Shown: positions 47,277 to 56,310, counted from the first letter of the stretch. The stretch is DNA of 64,000 nt from Prescottella agglutinans (GCF_004011865.1 NZ_RKLP01000011.1:62001-126000); one strand, 5' to 3'. Translations and numbers: made by a program. The notes: generated from the letters alone by a model not told the origin.

Positions 47277-48302
47277 CTACTGCTCCTGCGTCGTGGTGGT
47301 CATGCCGCGTGCCGCGAGTTCCCGGCCAGCGTCGAGATAGCTCATCGCCCCGCGCGATCCGGGGTCGTAGTCGAGGACGGTCATCCCGTAGCCGGGGGCC
47401 TCGGACACCTTCACCGAGCGCGGGATCACCGCGCGCAGCACGGCGTCGCCGAAGTGCTTGCGCACCTCCTCGGCCACCTGGTCGGCGAGCTTGGTGCGCG
47501 CGTCGTACATCGTCAACAGGACGGTGGAGACGTGCAGCTCCGGATTCAGGTGGGCCTGCACCAGTTCGATGTTGCGCAGCAGCTGCCCGACGCCCTCGAG
47601 CGCGTAGTACTCGCACTGGATCGGGATCAGCACCTCCCGCGCCGCGACCATCGCGTTGACGGTGAGCAGCCCCAGCGACGGCGGGCAGTCGATGAGGATG
47701 AAGTCGGCGTCGATGTCGGAGAGGGCCGCCGGGGACAGCGCGTTCTTGAGACGGTTCTCGCGGGCCACCATCGACACGAGCTCGATCTCGGCGCCGGCGA
47801 GATCGATCGTCGCGGGGATGCAGTAGAGGCGCTCGTTGTGTGGGCTCTGCTGGATCGCTTCCTTCGCGGTCACCTCACCGAGGAGCAATTCGTAGCTCGA
47901 CGGCGTCCCCGACGTGTGCGGGATGCCGAGCGCGGTGCTCGCGTTGCCCTGCGGGTCGAGGTCGACGACCAACACCGTGAGTCCCTGGATGGCGAGCGCC
48001 GACGCCAGATTCACCGTCGACGTCGTCTTGCCGACGCCGCCCTTCTGGTTGGCGATCGTGAACACCCGTCGCTGCGGCGGCTTCGGGAGCGTCACCGAGC
48101 CGGGGTGGAGCACCTGACTCGCGCGCTGCGCGGCGGCACCGATCGGGGTGTCCGCGAGGGTGATTCCCTCGTAGGGGGAGGAGTGGGCGAAGTCTTGATC
48201 CCGACTGCCGTCCGTCGAGTCCGGCGGGGTGGTGGTTTCCCGTGAAACCGGCTCCCGTGAATGCGTTTCACGTGAAACGGCGGGTTCAGCTCCAGCCGAC
48301 AT
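47277..48302 (-). CDS. parA: Chromosome partitioning ATPase ParA
   Basis: Walker-type ATPase of 341 residues that positions ParB-parS complexes. The deviant Walker A motif KGGVGKT lies at residues 87-93, followed by [11 protein letters not shown] and [19 protein letters not shown]. The N-terminal about 75 residues are a polar extension. Two parS sites are embedded in its coding sequence and are translated as VSRET at residues 9-13 and 19-23. AAGGAG lies 6 nt before the ATG, and parB carries almost the same leader. Confidence 0.97.
   Translation of the reverse strand: MSAGAEPAVSRETHSREPVSRETTTPPDSTDGSRDQDFAHSSPYEGITLADTPIGAAAQRASQVLHPGSVTLPKPPQRRVFTIANQKGGVGKTTSTVNLASALAIQGLTVLVVDLDPQGNASTALGIPHTSGTPSSYELLLGEVTAKEAIQQSPHNERLYCIPATIDLAGAEIELVSMVARENRLKNALSPAALSDIDADFILIDCPPSLGLLTVNAMVAAREVLIPIQCEYYALEGVGQLLRNIELVQAHLNPELHVSTVLLTMYDARTKLADQVAEEVRKHFGDAVLRAVIPRSVKVSEAPGYGMTVLDYDPGSRGAMSYLDAGRELAARGMTTTTQEQ
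48235..48248. other. parS-like site inside parA
   Basis: GTTTCCCGTGAAAC has one mismatch to the parS core. It lies in the first 25 codons of parA. Confidence 0.65.
48265..48278. other. Perfect parS site inside parA
   Basis: GTTTCACGTGAAAC matches the parS core at all 14 positions. It lies about 8 kb from oriC, within the parA N-terminal codons. Confidence 0.9.
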
Positions 48303-48372
48303 CTACTGCTCCTTCACTTGGTGGCCACTCATGACGCAATTCTCAACCCTCGAGCCCTCGAATGCCCGGAAC

Positions 48373-49044
48373 TCAGCGGTGCCGGCGACCGTGTTGGGCG
48401 ACTCGTTCCACCCGCACCACAACCGTCGGCACCGGCAACACATCACCACCGCACTCGACGACCTCCAGCTTGCCAGCCCCGAGCCGAGCGAGGGAAGCAC
48501 GGTCCCGGGAAATCTCCTCCGCCGCACTCGAACCCTTCAACGCCAGCATCCGACCACCGACCCGCACCAACGGCAACGACCACCGCGCCAACTTCTCCAA
48601 CGGCGCCACCGCACGCGAAGTGACCACGTCCGCGCCACCCACCTCCTGCACCACACCCGACTGCTCCGCACGCCCCCGCACCACGGACACGTTCTCCAAC
48701 CCCACCGAATCCACGAACTCCTGCAAATACACCGACCGACGAAGCAACGGCTCCACCAACGTCACCCGCACATCCGGCCGCGCAATCGCCAACGGAATCC
48801 CCGGCAACCCCGCCCCCGACCCCACATCCACCACCGACTCACCGGCCCCCACCAACTCACCCAACACCGCACAATTGAGCACATGCCGCACCCACAACCG
48901 CGGCACCTCCCGCGGACCGATCAACCCCCGCACCACACCATCGGACGCCAACGACGCGTGATACGCCTCCGCCAACCCCACCCGATCACCGAACACCCGC
49001 CCCGCCGCACCGACAACATCCCACTGCTCATCAACCAGTTCCAC
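48373..49044 (-). CDS. rsmG: 16S rRNA (guanine527-N7)-methyltransferase RsmG, copy A
   Basis: Methylates G527 of 16S rRNA; loss gives low-level streptomycin resistance. About 223 residues. The SAM motif [31 protein letters not shown] is present, as are [25 protein letters not shown] and the later [12 protein letters not shown]. The GTG at 49044 is preferred because GGAGG lies 9 nt upstream; an ATG at 49053 abuts that GGAGG. A parS-like site overlaps this start. Codons mostly end in G or T (TTG, GTG, GGG), unlike the C-rich neighbours. The sequence from 48392 upward is repeated at 50355, so this copy differs from copy B only in its last about 13 residues. It follows the canonical position next to parA. 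Confidence 0.93.
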   Translation of the reverse strand: MELVDEQWDVVGAAGRVFGDRVGLAEAYHASLASDGVVRGLIGPREVPRLWVRHVLNCAVLGELVGAGESVVDVGSGAGLPGIPLAIARPDVRVTLVEPLLRRSVYLQEFVDSVGLENVSVVRGRAEQSGVVQEVGGADVVTSRAVAPLEKLARWSLPLVRVGGRMLALKGSSAAEEISRDRASLARLGAGKLEVVECGGDVLPVPTVVVRVERVAQHGRRHR

Positions 49045-49078
49045 GTGAAACATCCTCCCCAACCCACCACCACACAAC
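48392..49078. repeat. Long direct repeat, copy A (contains rsmG)
   Basis: About 687 bp repeated at 50355-51041 with a constant offset of 1963 bp and no indels. By eye there are three mismatches, all within the first 35 bp at the low-coordinate end. It includes almost all of rsmG, its GGAGG and its parS-like site. Confidence 0.93.
49038..49051. other. parS-like site over the rsmG copy A start
   Basis: GTTCCACGTGAAAC has one mismatch to the parS core and spans the start codon region of rsmG copy A. Confidence 0.75.
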
Positions 49079-49167
49079 CAACTCGGGCACCGTCTTTCGG
49101 ATCGCGGTCACCGTCCCGGGCGGATCACTCGGTGGGGGGAGGGGAGAGGTTGGGTGTCCGGCGCACC

Positions 49168-49181
49168 GTTCCACGTGAAAC
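49168..49181. other. parS-like site
   Basis: GTTCCACGTGAAAC has one mismatch to the parS core and lies in the non-coding DNA between the two rsmG copies. Confidence 0.75.
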
Positions 49182-49301
49182 ACCGCGCCGGTTCCACGCC
49201 CGCCGCACCCCGTCACGAACCGGGGGCCGCACCCGGACACTTCGGCGATGCGGGACGGCGCCCCGCGACCACCCGGCGCGCGACCGCAAGCGGGTGCCGT
49301 T

Positions 49302-49315
49302 GTTTCACGTGAATC
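49302..49315. other. parS-like site
   Basis: GTTTCACGTGAATC has one mismatch to the parS core and lies in the non-coding DNA between the two rsmG copies. Confidence 0.7.
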
Positions 49316-49554
49316 GTGGGCGGCGTCGGCGGGCTTCGGCGTCGTCCCGGCCGGGCCGAGCGGTCACCGCCGGCGGCGGCGGGCACCGTCGGAGCGTCCG
49401 CGCGAGTCGGCGGCCGCGCTTCGGGGCCACGGAACCGCGCCGGCGCGAGATCCGCCGTCACAGTGACGAAATGGGCCCGGGTGATCGCATGGGCGTCGTC
49501 GCGGGTCGAATAGTCCACAACGGACGAAACACGTCTTTCATTGCAGGACAGCGG

Positions 49555-49568
49555 GATTCACGTGAAAC
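49555..49568. other. parS-like site
   Basis: GATTCACGTGAAAC has one mismatch to the parS core and lies just upstream of the lipase pseudogene. The stretch 49079-49650 holds three parS-like sites but no gene that I can support. Confidence 0.7.
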
Positions 49569-49649
49569 ACCGGAACGGACGGCATCGATCCGCGGCCGAG
49601 GCCGCTTCCGCGGCGTTCCGGGCGTCGAATCGGGGTAGGGGCGCGGTCG

Positions 49650-50285
49650 CGGGCTCCCGGAAGCCGGATCGGTTGCGTCGGCGGGTCCTGTTCGCACTCG
49701 CCGCCGCGTGCGTCACGTCCGTGCTGGCACCGGGACGGGTTCACCGACCCCGGCGGATCCGCGGCCGGGTCCGCCGACCGGTCGCGCCCGCCGAGCGCAG
49801 CGCACCCCGATCCCGTCGCGCTCGTGCACGGCGCGGGTTCGAACCGCAGCAACACGTGGATCACGTTCGCACCCCTGCTCGCCGACGAGGGCTACCGCGT
49901 CTTCGCGCCCACCCACGGGACGACACCGACCAGCCCCATGCGGTCAGTGCGGTCCGGGGCGTGGCACCGGCGGCGGACGGCGCCCCACAGCCCGCCGACG
50001 TCGTGGATCAGGGGGCGCACGGCGACCAACGCGGGGCACGTGCACATTCTCGGCGCCGCGCGGGGCTCGCCGCCTCCCGACCGCTTCGTCAACTACCGCG
50101 GCGGCGCAACGACAGTCGACAAGTCCGTGTCCCGGGGTCCGGTCCGGAACGGCCCGAGGGGCACCGGGCCGGACGGCCGGCCGGCGGCGTCACACGCCGC
50201 CGCGGGGCACGTCCTCGACGCGCTGGATCCGGGCCACCCGCGACCGGTGCCGTGCGGGCCGGCACAGCCGGTCGTGGGTGGCTGA
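49650..50285 (+). pseudogene. Decayed secreted lipase (class 2/LipD-like) remnant
   Basis: A signal-peptide-like stretch (LRRRVLFALAAACVTSVLAPG, about 49670-49735) is in one frame. The lipase start (DPVALVHGAGSNRSNTWITF, then APLLADEGYRVFAPTHG, about 49809-49920) continues in another frame, so a frameshift near 49730 separates them. After the THG motif the reading is no longer recognisable: no GHSxGG nucleophile motif was found in any frame, and only scraps such as FVNYRGGATTVDKS remain. The gene lies between the two rsmG copies. It is probably a dead lipase, but the family call rests on the oxyanion region alone. Confidence 0.5.
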
Positions 50286-50332
50286 CGAAAACTGTTGGGG
50301 GAGGGGAGGAGCGACGCCGGTCCGCGATCGTG

Positions 50333-51007
50333 TCAGCGCCGGCTGCGGTGCCGATGGTGGGCGACTCGTTCCGCCCGCACCACCACCGTCGGCACCGGCA
50401 ACACATCACCACCGCACTCGACGACCTCCAGCTTGCCAGCCCCGAGCCGAGCGAGGGAAGCACGGTCCCGGGAAATCTCCTCCGCCGCACTCGAACCCTT
50501 CAACGCCAGCATCCGACCACCGACCCGCACCAACGGCAACGACCACCGCGCCAACTTCTCCAACGGCGCCACCGCACGCGAAGTGACCACGTCCGCGCCA
50601 CCCACCTCCTGCACCACACCCGACTGCTCCGCACGCCCCCGCACCACGGACACGTTCTCCAACCCCACCGAATCCACGAACTCCTGCAAATACACCGACC
50701 GACGAAGCAACGGCTCCACCAACGTCACCCGCACATCCGGCCGCGCAATCGCCAACGGAATCCCCGGCAACCCCGCCCCCGACCCCACATCCACCACCGA
50801 CTCACCGGCCCCCACCAACTCACCCAACACCGCACAATTGAGCACATGCCGCACCCACAACCGCGGCACCTCCCGCGGACCGATCAACCCCCGCACCACA
50901 CCATCGGACGCCAACGACGCGTGATACGCCTCCGCCAACCCCACCCGATCACCGAACACCCGCCCCGCCGCACCGACAACATCCCACTGCTCATCAACCA
51001 GTTCCAC
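50333..51007 (-). CDS. rsmG: 16S rRNA (guanine527-N7)-methyltransferase RsmG, copy B
   Basis: Intact second copy of rsmG. The protein is identical to copy A except for the C-terminus ([17 protein letters not shown] here against [16 protein letters not shown]). The same GTG start with GGAGG 9 nt upstream is preserved; the ATG alternative would be at 51016. It sits between the lipase remnant and the jag terminator, so it cannot rely on read-through from the rpmH operon. No other rsmG-like gene is in the window. Which copy is expressed is not evident. Confidence 0.92.
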   Translation of the reverse strand: MELVDEQWDVVGAAGRVFGDRVGLAEAYHASLASDGVVRGLIGPREVPRLWVRHVLNCAVLGELVGAGESVVDVGSGAGLPGIPLAIARPDVRVTLVEPLLRRSVYLQEFVDSVGLENVSVVRGRAEQSGVVQEVGGADVVTSRAVAPLEKLARWSLPLVRVGGRMLALKGSSAAEEISRDRASLARLGAGKLEVVECGGDVLPVPTVVVRAERVAHHRHRSRR

Positions 51008-51041
51008 GTGAAACATCCTCCCCAACCCACCACCACACAAC
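50355..51041. repeat. Long direct repeat, copy B (contains rsmG)
   Basis: Partner of the repeat at 48392-49078. The upper boundary is sharp: both copies end with ...CACCACCACACAAC and then diverge. Confidence 0.93.
51001..51014. other. parS-like site over the rsmG copy B start
   Basis: GTTCCACGTGAAAC, duplicated together with rsmG copy B. Confidence 0.75.
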
Positions 51042-51050
51042 AAGAGAAAA

Positions 51051-51088
51051 GACCGCGGGTCCCAGCCGTGTGGCTGGGACCCGCGGTC
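51051..51088 (-). terminator. Rho-independent terminator after jag
   Basis: Arms 51051-51067 (GACCGCGGGTCCCAGCC) and 51072-51088 are perfect 17-bp complements with a 4-nt loop. On the minus strand the stem is followed by TTTTCTCTT. It ends the rpmH-rnpA-yidD-yidC-jag operon before rsmG copy B. Confidence 0.9.
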
Positions 51089-51113
51089 GTCGTATCCGGA
51101 CGGACCGAATGTG

Positions 51114-51665
51114 TCAGTCCTTGATCACGACGACACGACGGTTCGGCTCGGCGCCCTCGCTCTCGCTGGAGACACCGTCCACCTTCGCGACCGCGTCGTG
51201 CACGATCTTGCGCTCGAACGGCGTCATCGGTGCGAGCTCCTCGCGCTCACCGGAGGCCAGCACGCGCTCCGCGGCGGCCTTGCCGAGGGCGCTGAGCTCC
51301 TCCCGACGACCGGCGCGCCAGCCAGCGACGTCGAGCATCAGGCGGCTGCGCACACCGGTGCTCTGCTGGACCGCCAGACGCGTCAGCTCCTGCAGCGCGT
51401 CCAGCACCTCGCCCTTGCGGCCGACCAGCTTCGACAGATCCTTGCCGCCGTCGATGCTGACGACGGCGCGATCACCCTCGACGTCGAGGTCGATGTCCCC
51501 GTCGAAGTCGAGGACGTCGAGCAGCTGCTCGAGGTAGTCGCCGGCGATCTCGCCTTCCTCGATCAGATCGTCCTCGGTGTCGGTGTCCGCATTCTGAGTC
51601 TCGAGTACCACGTCCGCGCTCTCTCTGTCCTCACCCTCCCGGGCGATGTCCTGCTCACTGGTCAT
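51114..51665 (-). CDS. jag: Jag/KhpB-type R3H and KH domain RNA-binding protein
   Basis: Cytoplasmic RNA-binding protein of 183 residues. An acidic N-terminus (about 40 residues) is followed by a KH domain with GRKG in [22 protein letters not shown], then an R3H domain ([40 protein letters not shown]). It is the usual neighbour of yidC and is linked to cell-wall elongation and division in Gram-positive bacteria. Confidence 0.94.
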   Translation of the reverse strand: MTSEQDIAREGEDRESADVVLETQNADTDTEDDLIEEGEIAGDYLEQLLDVLDFDGDIDLDVEGDRAVVSIDGGKDLSKLVGRKGEVLDALQELTRLAVQQSTGVRSRLMLDVAGWRAGRREELSALGKAAAERVLASGEREELAPMTPFERKIVHDAVAKVDGVSSESEGAEPNRRVVVIKD

Positions 51666-51686
51666 CGTCGTTCTCTCTTCTCGAGG

Positions 51687-52784
51687 TCAGCGCCGCTTGC
51701 GCTTGTTGCTCTTGGGGCGATTGGCCGCGGGCCGTGGCTTGGGCTTCGGGCGCTGCGTGCCGGAGGCGCCGCCGCTCGTGCCCTCGTCCGCGGCGGACGA
51801 CTCGGCGGCCTCGTCCGTGTCGTCCGCAACCGACCCGGACTCGACGGCGGGGGACTGCGCCGCCTGCTTGCGCGCGTCCTTCTTCGGCCGCGCACCGGGC
51901 TTGGGCGCATTGTCGGCGCGACGCTCCAGCACGGCCTGCTTCTTGGCGGCTTCCTCCGCGTCGATCCTGCGGAACACGATGTGCTGCTGCGCGTAGGTCC
52001 AGATGTTGTTCGACACCCAGTACAGGAGGATGGCGATCATCAGGAACGGACCACCGACGAGCACGCCGAGCGGGAACACCCACAGGGCGAGCTTGTTCAT
52101 GATCGCGGACTGCGGATTCGCCTGGGCGGCCTCGCTCTGGCGGGCGACCGACGCGCGCGAGTTGAAGTGCGTCGCGACGGACGCGATGATCATGAGCGGG
52201 ATAGCGACGACAGCGACGTTCAGGACGGTCGGCACGGTGCCGTACGCGCCGAAGGACTCGAGCTGTTCCTTCGGCATCGTGATGAACGACGAGATCGGGG
52301 CGCCGAACAGACGGGCGCTCAGGAACGACTGGACGTCGGAGGCACTGAAGACGTAGTTCGCGGTGTTCGCGTTCTCCTCGATCGACATGCCGAGGCCGCC
52401 GTACCCGGTGCCGGTCCGGTTGAACGAACGCAGCACGTGGAACAGGCCGATGAACACCGGTGCCTGCAGCAGGACCGGCAGACAGCCCATGACGGGGTTG
52501 AAGCCGTGTTCCTTCTGCAGCTTCTGCATCTCCAGCGCCATGCGCTGGCGGTCCTTGGAGTACTTCTTCTGCAGTGCCTTGATCTGCGGCTGCAGTTCCT
52601 GCATCTGCCGCGTCGTGCGCACCTGCTTGACGAACGGCTTGTAGAGGATGGCACGCAGCGTGAACACCAGGAACATCACGGACAACGCCCAGGCGATGCC
52701 GTTGTCGTCACCGAGGACGGCTCCGAACACCTTGTGCCAGACCCACAGGATCCCGGACACCGGATAGTAAATGAAGTCGAGCAC
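51687..52784 (-). CDS. yidC: Membrane protein insertase YidC
   Basis: Inserts membrane proteins with or without SecYEG. It has 365 residues. Helices include [18 protein letters not shown] at the N-terminus, then [45 protein letters not shown] with the conserved positively charged groove and amphipathic region, and three further helices ([19 protein letters not shown] and beyond). The C-terminal tail is Lys/Arg-rich ([19 protein letters not shown]), suited to ribosome contact. The start is GTG. Confidence 0.96.
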   Translation of the reverse strand: MLDFIYYPVSGILWVWHKVFGAVLGDDNGIAWALSVMFLVFTLRAILYKPFVKQVRTTRQMQELQPQIKALQKKYSKDRQRMALEMQKLQKEHGFNPVMGCLPVLLQAPVFIGLFHVLRSFNRTGTGYGGLGMSIEENANTANYVFSASDVQSFLSARLFGAPISSFITMPKEQLESFGAYGTVPTVLNVAVVAIPLMIIASVATHFNSRASVARQSEAAQANPQSAIMNKLALWVFPLGVLVGGPFLMIAILLYWVSNNIWTYAQQHIVFRRIDAEEAAKKQAVLERRADNAPKPGARPKKDARKQAAQSPAVESGSVADDTDEAAESSAADEGTSGGASGTQRPKPKPRPAANRPKSNKRKRR

Positions 52785-52859
52785 GGCTCTAAGTACTCCT
52801 CTGTTCGTCCACGTTCACCACTCCGTGGTGCTTGGCAAGTTCTGGGCGAGTGGTGCGCG

Positions 52860-53198
52860 TCATTCCCGGCTCACATGGTGGATGTGCCGGCCCCGACGTT
52901 CCGGGACCGGATCCCATCCTCCAGGGTGCCAGGGCGCGCACTTGACCAGTCGCACCACGGTGAGCGCCGAACCCTTGATCGCACCGTGCGTGCGCAACGC
53001 GTCGACCGCGTACTCGCTGCACGTCGGCGTGAACCGGCACGTCGGCAGGCGGAGTGGGGACACGTAGGTTCGGTACAGCTCGATCAGAAAGATCAGGACG
53101 CGCGCGGGAAATCGTCGCAGCGTCGTCCAGAGGTGTCCCGCGAACGACGACGAGCGCGGACCGGATTCGGTCCGCGCCTCGTCGTGTTCGATGCTCAT
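52860..53198 (-). CDS. yidD: Membrane protein insertion efficiency factor YidD
   Basis: Protein of 112 residues. It has [21 protein letters not shown]-type membrane-surface helices and the signature [46 protein letters not shown]. It assists YidC. Its start overlaps the rnpA stop by 4 bp. Confidence 0.95.
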   Translation of the reverse strand: MSIEHDEARTESGPRSSSFAGHLWTTLRRFPARVLIFLIELYRTYVSPLRLPTCRFTPTCSEYAVDALRTHGAIKGSALTVVRLVKCAPWHPGGWDPVPERRGRHIHHVSRE

Positions 53199-53572
53199 AC
53201 CGGATTGCCTTCACCAGCCAGCAGATCCAACTTCCTGAGGACGGATCGCAGCTGTTTGTCGAGTTCCCGGGAACTCGCGGTCGCCGATCCCGGCAACGCG
53301 CGGATCACCACGTCGGTGTCGACCGGAACGGTGCCGACCAACCCGGCGCAGATATGACGAAACCGGCGAGCGACTCGATGTCGAATCACCGCCGGCCCGA
53401 CAGCCTTGCTGACGACGAGCCCGAAACGGGGCCCGTCGCTACTCACCAACGAGTCCGCTGTGTCGCGCTCGAGAGCGTGAACAACGAGATCTCGTCGACC
53501 CATTCGACGCCCGCGACGCACCGTTTCGGAGAAGTCCGAGCGTCGGCGCAGGCGATACGGCTCAGGTAACAC
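53195..53572 (-). CDS. rnpA: Ribonuclease P protein component
   Basis: Protein subunit of RNase P, which trims the 5' ends of tRNAs. It has 125 residues, starts [23 protein letters not shown], and has the RNR-like motif in [18 protein letters not shown]. Here the motif reads IRHRVARR instead of the common RNRVKRR. It follows rpmH by 27 bp. Confidence 0.93.
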   Translation of the reverse strand: MLPEPYRLRRRSDFSETVRRGRRMGRRDLVVHALERDTADSLVSSDGPRFGLVVSKAVGPAVIRHRVARRFRHICAGLVGTVPVDTDVVIRALPGSATASSRELDKQLRSVLRKLDLLAGEGNPV

Positions 53573-53599
53573 CCCGAGCTCCCGAAGTCAGGTTCGGAA

Positions 53600-53743
53600 T
53601 CAGGCGGTGAGGGAAGCGCGGCCCTTGCGGCGACGCGCCGAAACGATTGCACGACCCGCACGGGTCCGCATACGGAGACGGAAGCCGTGAACGCGCGCGC
53701 GGCGGCGATTGTTCGGCTGGAACGTCCGCTTGCCCTTGGCCAC
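53600..53743 (-). CDS. rpmH: Ribosomal protein L34 (bL34)
   Basis: 47-residue, very basic protein of the large subunit: it starts with the L34 pattern [20 protein letters not shown], followed by [20 protein letters not shown]. The start is GTG at 53743 with GGAGT 7 nt upstream. It is the first gene of the leftward operon. Confidence 0.97.
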   Translation of the reverse strand: MAKGKRTFQPNNRRRARVHGFRLRMRTRAGRAIVSARRRKGRASLTA

Positions 53744-53878
53744 GGTCAACACTCCTCGAAGTTGGGTGACGCCGGACGGCGTCGGTCTGTCATTTCATCG
53801 GAAACTCGTGATCACGCGACGGCACCGGGACACCGACCTCCGGCCAGCGCACATCCTCCACCATCGGGTGACTGTTCG

Positions 53879-53907
53879 AGGGTACTGACAGGCTCGAGAG
53901 AGGTCAA
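53879..53907 (-). promoter_or_regulatory. Probable sigma-70-type promoter of the rpmH operon
   Basis: On the minus strand, -35 TTGACC (53902-53907), a 17-nt spacer and -10 TACCCT (53879-53884) form a near-standard promoter. A CTCGAG site (53893-53898) lies in the spacer. The leader to rpmH would be about 130 nt. The rest of 53744-54280 holds no gene that I can support. Confidence 0.6.
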
Positions 53908-54289
53908 ACCGGGGCCCGTCGCGCACCGTCGCGCCGACACGCCGCGCCGCCGAAATCCTTGCATCGGCAGGGGCGGTGTGCGACGCGCGCCCGTTTCGCG
54001 CCGAATCCGGCGAATCACCGTGAATCAAACCTTCCGGTTGTTACCGTCCGTGCATGGCACAGCCGAAGCCCCTTACGCTTGCGCCGCAACGCGGTCGCGT
54101 GGCGCGCGGTAGCGTTCGCCGAGCGAGGCTCGAGAATCGGGACTGTAAGACAACTAACACCCACGCCCGCGGCCCGAGTCGGCGCAGGTAGCGGACGGCT
54201 ACGCACGGATCACCACATACCACCAGGTGAGAGGATCGAGAATCCCCCCGCGTGGAGATTCCGAGCCGGCGAGCCCCAGCACCCGAGCG

Positions 54290-54309
54290 TTGTCCACATC
54301 TGTGGATAA
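54290..54309. promoter_or_regulatory. Two opposed DnaA boxes upstream of dnaA
   Basis: TTGTCCACA (54290-54298) and TGTGGATAA (54301-54309, the reverse of TTATCCACA) face each other 2 bp apart. A weak promoter, TTGTGT (54310-54315) - N19 - CATATT (54335-54340), follows directly. DnaA bound here would cover or abut the -35, which suggests autoregulation. Confidence 0.75.
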
Positions 54310-54431
54310 TTGTGTGGAAACACAGCTCGGGTGGCATATTCGTTGCCCGGTAAGGGGTCCAGCCTCACCGGAGGAGCTCGACAGACACACACCACGGCGG
54401 CGGGTCGGCACAGGCCCGGGGAGGACACACA

Positions 54432-56009
54432 GTGAACGACGATCCGAACGCCTTGGCGAATGTCTGGCGCGACGTCGTTGCAGAACTGACCTCCGCATCC
54501 GACGGCGCGGCCCTGACCAAGGCACAGAAGGCATGGCTCGCTCTGGTCAGGCCGCTGACCTACGCACAGGGCTTCGCGCTGCTGTCGGTGCCGTCGCCGC
54601 TGGCGCAGGAAGCGATCGAGCGTGACCTGCGGGAACCGATCCTGCGGGCGCTCAACCTCCATCTCGGGCAGAAGGTCGAGGGCATCGGCGTCCGCATCGC
54701 CGCACCGGAGGACGTCGACGAGCCGGACGAGCCCGCCGAACCCGTCTTCCAGGACACCGCCTACGCGGACACCCCCTACGCGGACAGCGCGTACGCCGAT
54801 GGTCCGACCACCGTGCGCCGGCGGCACCTGGCGATGGGCACCACGGAGGTCGCGGCGCCGGAACTGGCCGACCACGAGGAGGTCGACGACGACCGGGAGG
54901 CGCTGGCCAGCGTCCACGAGTCGTGGCCGTCGTACTTCACCAAGCCGCCGGCGGGACCCACGACCGGATCGTCGGGCAGCAACAGCCTGAATGCGAAGTA
55001 CACGTTCGACACGTTCGTCATCGGCGCGTCCAACCGGTTCGCGCACGCCGCCGCGGTCGCGATCGCCGAGGCGCCCGCCCGCGCCTACAACCCGCTGTTC
55101 ATCTGGGGGGCCTCCGGGCTCGGCAAGACGCATCTGCTGCACGCCGCCGGCCACTATGCGCAGCGCCTGTTCCCCGGGATGCGGGTGAAGTACGTCTCCA
55201 CCGAGGAGTTCACGAACGACTTCATCAACAGTCTCCGTGACGACCGCAAGGTGGCGTTCAAGCGCCGCTACCGCGAGACCGACATCCTGCTCGTCGACGA
55301 CATCCAGTTCATCGAGGGCAAGGAAGGCATCCAGGAAGAGTTCTTCCACACCTTCAACACGCTGCACAACGCGAACAAGCAGATCGTGGTGTCGTCGGAC
55401 CGCCCGCCCAAGCAGCTGGCCACACTCGAGGATCGTCTGCGGACCCGGTTCGAGTGGGGACTGATCACCGACGTCCAGCCGCCCGAACTCGAGACGCGCA
55501 TCGCGATCCTGTCGAAGAAGGCGCGGATGGACCGCATGGACGTCCCGTACGACGTCCTCGAGTTGATCGCCAGCCGCATCGAACGCAACATCCGCGAACT
55601 CGAGGGCGCCCTGATCCGCGTCACGGCGTTCGCGTCACTCAACCGCCAGGCCCTCGACCTCAAGCTCGCCGAGGTGGTGATGCGGGACCTGATGCCCGAT
55701 TCGGCGGCACTCGAGATCAACGCGTCGACGATCATGGCCGTGACGGCCGAGTACTTCAACACCTCGATCGACGACCTGTGCGGCCCCGGCAAGGCCCGTC
55801 CGCTCGCGCAGGCCCGGCAGATCGCGATGTACCTGTGTCGGGAACTGACCGACCTGTCCCTGCCCAAGATCGGGCAGACGTTCGGCCGGGACCACACCAC
55901 GGTCATGTACGCGGACAAGAAGATTCGCAAGGAGATGACCGAGCGCCGCAAGGTGTACGACCAGGTCCAGGAGCTCACTGCGCGCATCAAGCAGCGCTCG
56001 AAGAGCTGA
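54432..56009 (+). CDS. dnaA: Chromosomal replication initiator protein DnaA
   Basis: Binds DnaA boxes and opens the origin. It has 525 residues from GTG. Domain I is at the N-terminus ([29 protein letters not shown]), followed by a long acidic domain II linker (about residues 85-175). The AAA+ domain has Walker [10 protein letters not shown] (about 226-234) and Walker B LLVDDIQF. Domain IV carries the DNA-binding signature [20 protein letters not shown]. Linker repeats [14 protein letters not shown] near 115-128 are unusual. Confidence 0.98.
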   Translation: MNDDPNALANVWRDVVAELTSASDGAALTKAQKAWLALVRPLTYAQGFALLSVPSPLAQEAIERDLREPILRALNLHLGQKVEGIGVRIAAPEDVDEPDEPAEPVFQDTAYADTPYADSAYADGPTTVRRRHLAMGTTEVAAPELADHEEVDDDREALASVHESWPSYFTKPPAGPTTGSSGSNSLNAKYTFDTFVIGASNRFAHAAAVAIAEAPARAYNPLFIWGASGLGKTHLLHAAGHYAQRLFPGMRVKYVSTEEFTNDFINSLRDDRKVAFKRRYRETDILLVDDIQFIEGKEGIQEEFFHTFNTLHNANKQIVVSSDRPPKQLATLEDRLRTRFEWGLITDVQPPELETRIAILSKKARMDRMDVPYDVLELIASRIERNIRELEGALIRVTAFASLNRQALDLKLAEVVMRDLMPDSAALEINASTIMAVTAEYFNTSIDDLCGPGKARPLAQARQIAMYLCRELTDLSLPKIGQTFGRDHTTVMYADKKIRKEMTERRKVYDQVQELTARIKQRSKS

Positions 56010-56022
56010 TCCCGGCCCCTCC

Positions 56023-56103
56023 CTCGAGCCGTGGCCGCTCGAGGCATCAATGCTCGAGGTAGGGGCGCTCGAGGCGTGAGAGCTCGAGACGCGGCCGCTC
56101 GAG
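56023..56103. repeat. Six CTCGAG palindromes with exact 15-bp period
   Basis: CTCGAG starts at 56023, 56038, 56053, 56068, 56083 and 56098, always 15 bp apart. The 9 bp between the sites vary, so it is a spaced-motif array and not a simple tandem copy. It begins 14 bp after the dnaA stop. Confidence 0.9.
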
Positions 56104-56130
56104 ACACTGGCCGGCGTCGCCGATCACCGA

Positions 56131-56160
56131 GATCCGCACGGAGTTTTCCGTGCGGATTTC
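56131..56160 (+). terminator. Terminator after dnaA
   Basis: ATCCGCACGGA (56132-56142) pairs perfectly with 56147-56157 around a GTTT loop, followed by TTCGCTGTTT. It looks like the dnaA terminator at the edge of the origin. Confidence 0.7.
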
Positions 56161-56205
56161 GCTGTTTCACGGTGACTCGAGACACCATCCGAAAGAACTC
56201 ACACC

Positions 56206-56293
56206 TGTGGATAGGTGTGTGAATACAGCGGTGCGGCTAGTGTGTAATCGTTGTGGACAACCGGTGGACAATCGGTGGAGTACCGGTGGACAG
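56206..56293. other. DnaA-box array in oriC
   Basis: TGTGGATAG (56206-56214) is followed by TGTGGACAA (56252), GGTGGACAA (56263), GGTGGAGTA (56274) and GGTGGACAG (56285), the last four starting exactly 11 bp apart. All are on the minus strand (reverse of TTGTCCACA-like boxes) and become weaker along the array. Confidence 0.8.
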
Positions 56294-56310
56294 CTGGGGA
56301 GTGTCTCGAG

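Noticed and set aside
48250-48263. Possible further parS at GGCTCCCGTGAATG in parA
   Set aside because: Four or more mismatches to the parS core, including in the arms.
49213-49518. Minus-strand 101-codon frame between the rsmG copies
   Set aside because: Its only familiar motifs (IHVK, VFHVE) come from parS sequences read as codons.
48229-49638. Plus-strand open frames across rsmG copy A and the parS region, and the matching frames at copy B
   Set aside because: They are the His/Arg/Pro-rich antisense of rsmG; the duplication merely repeats them.
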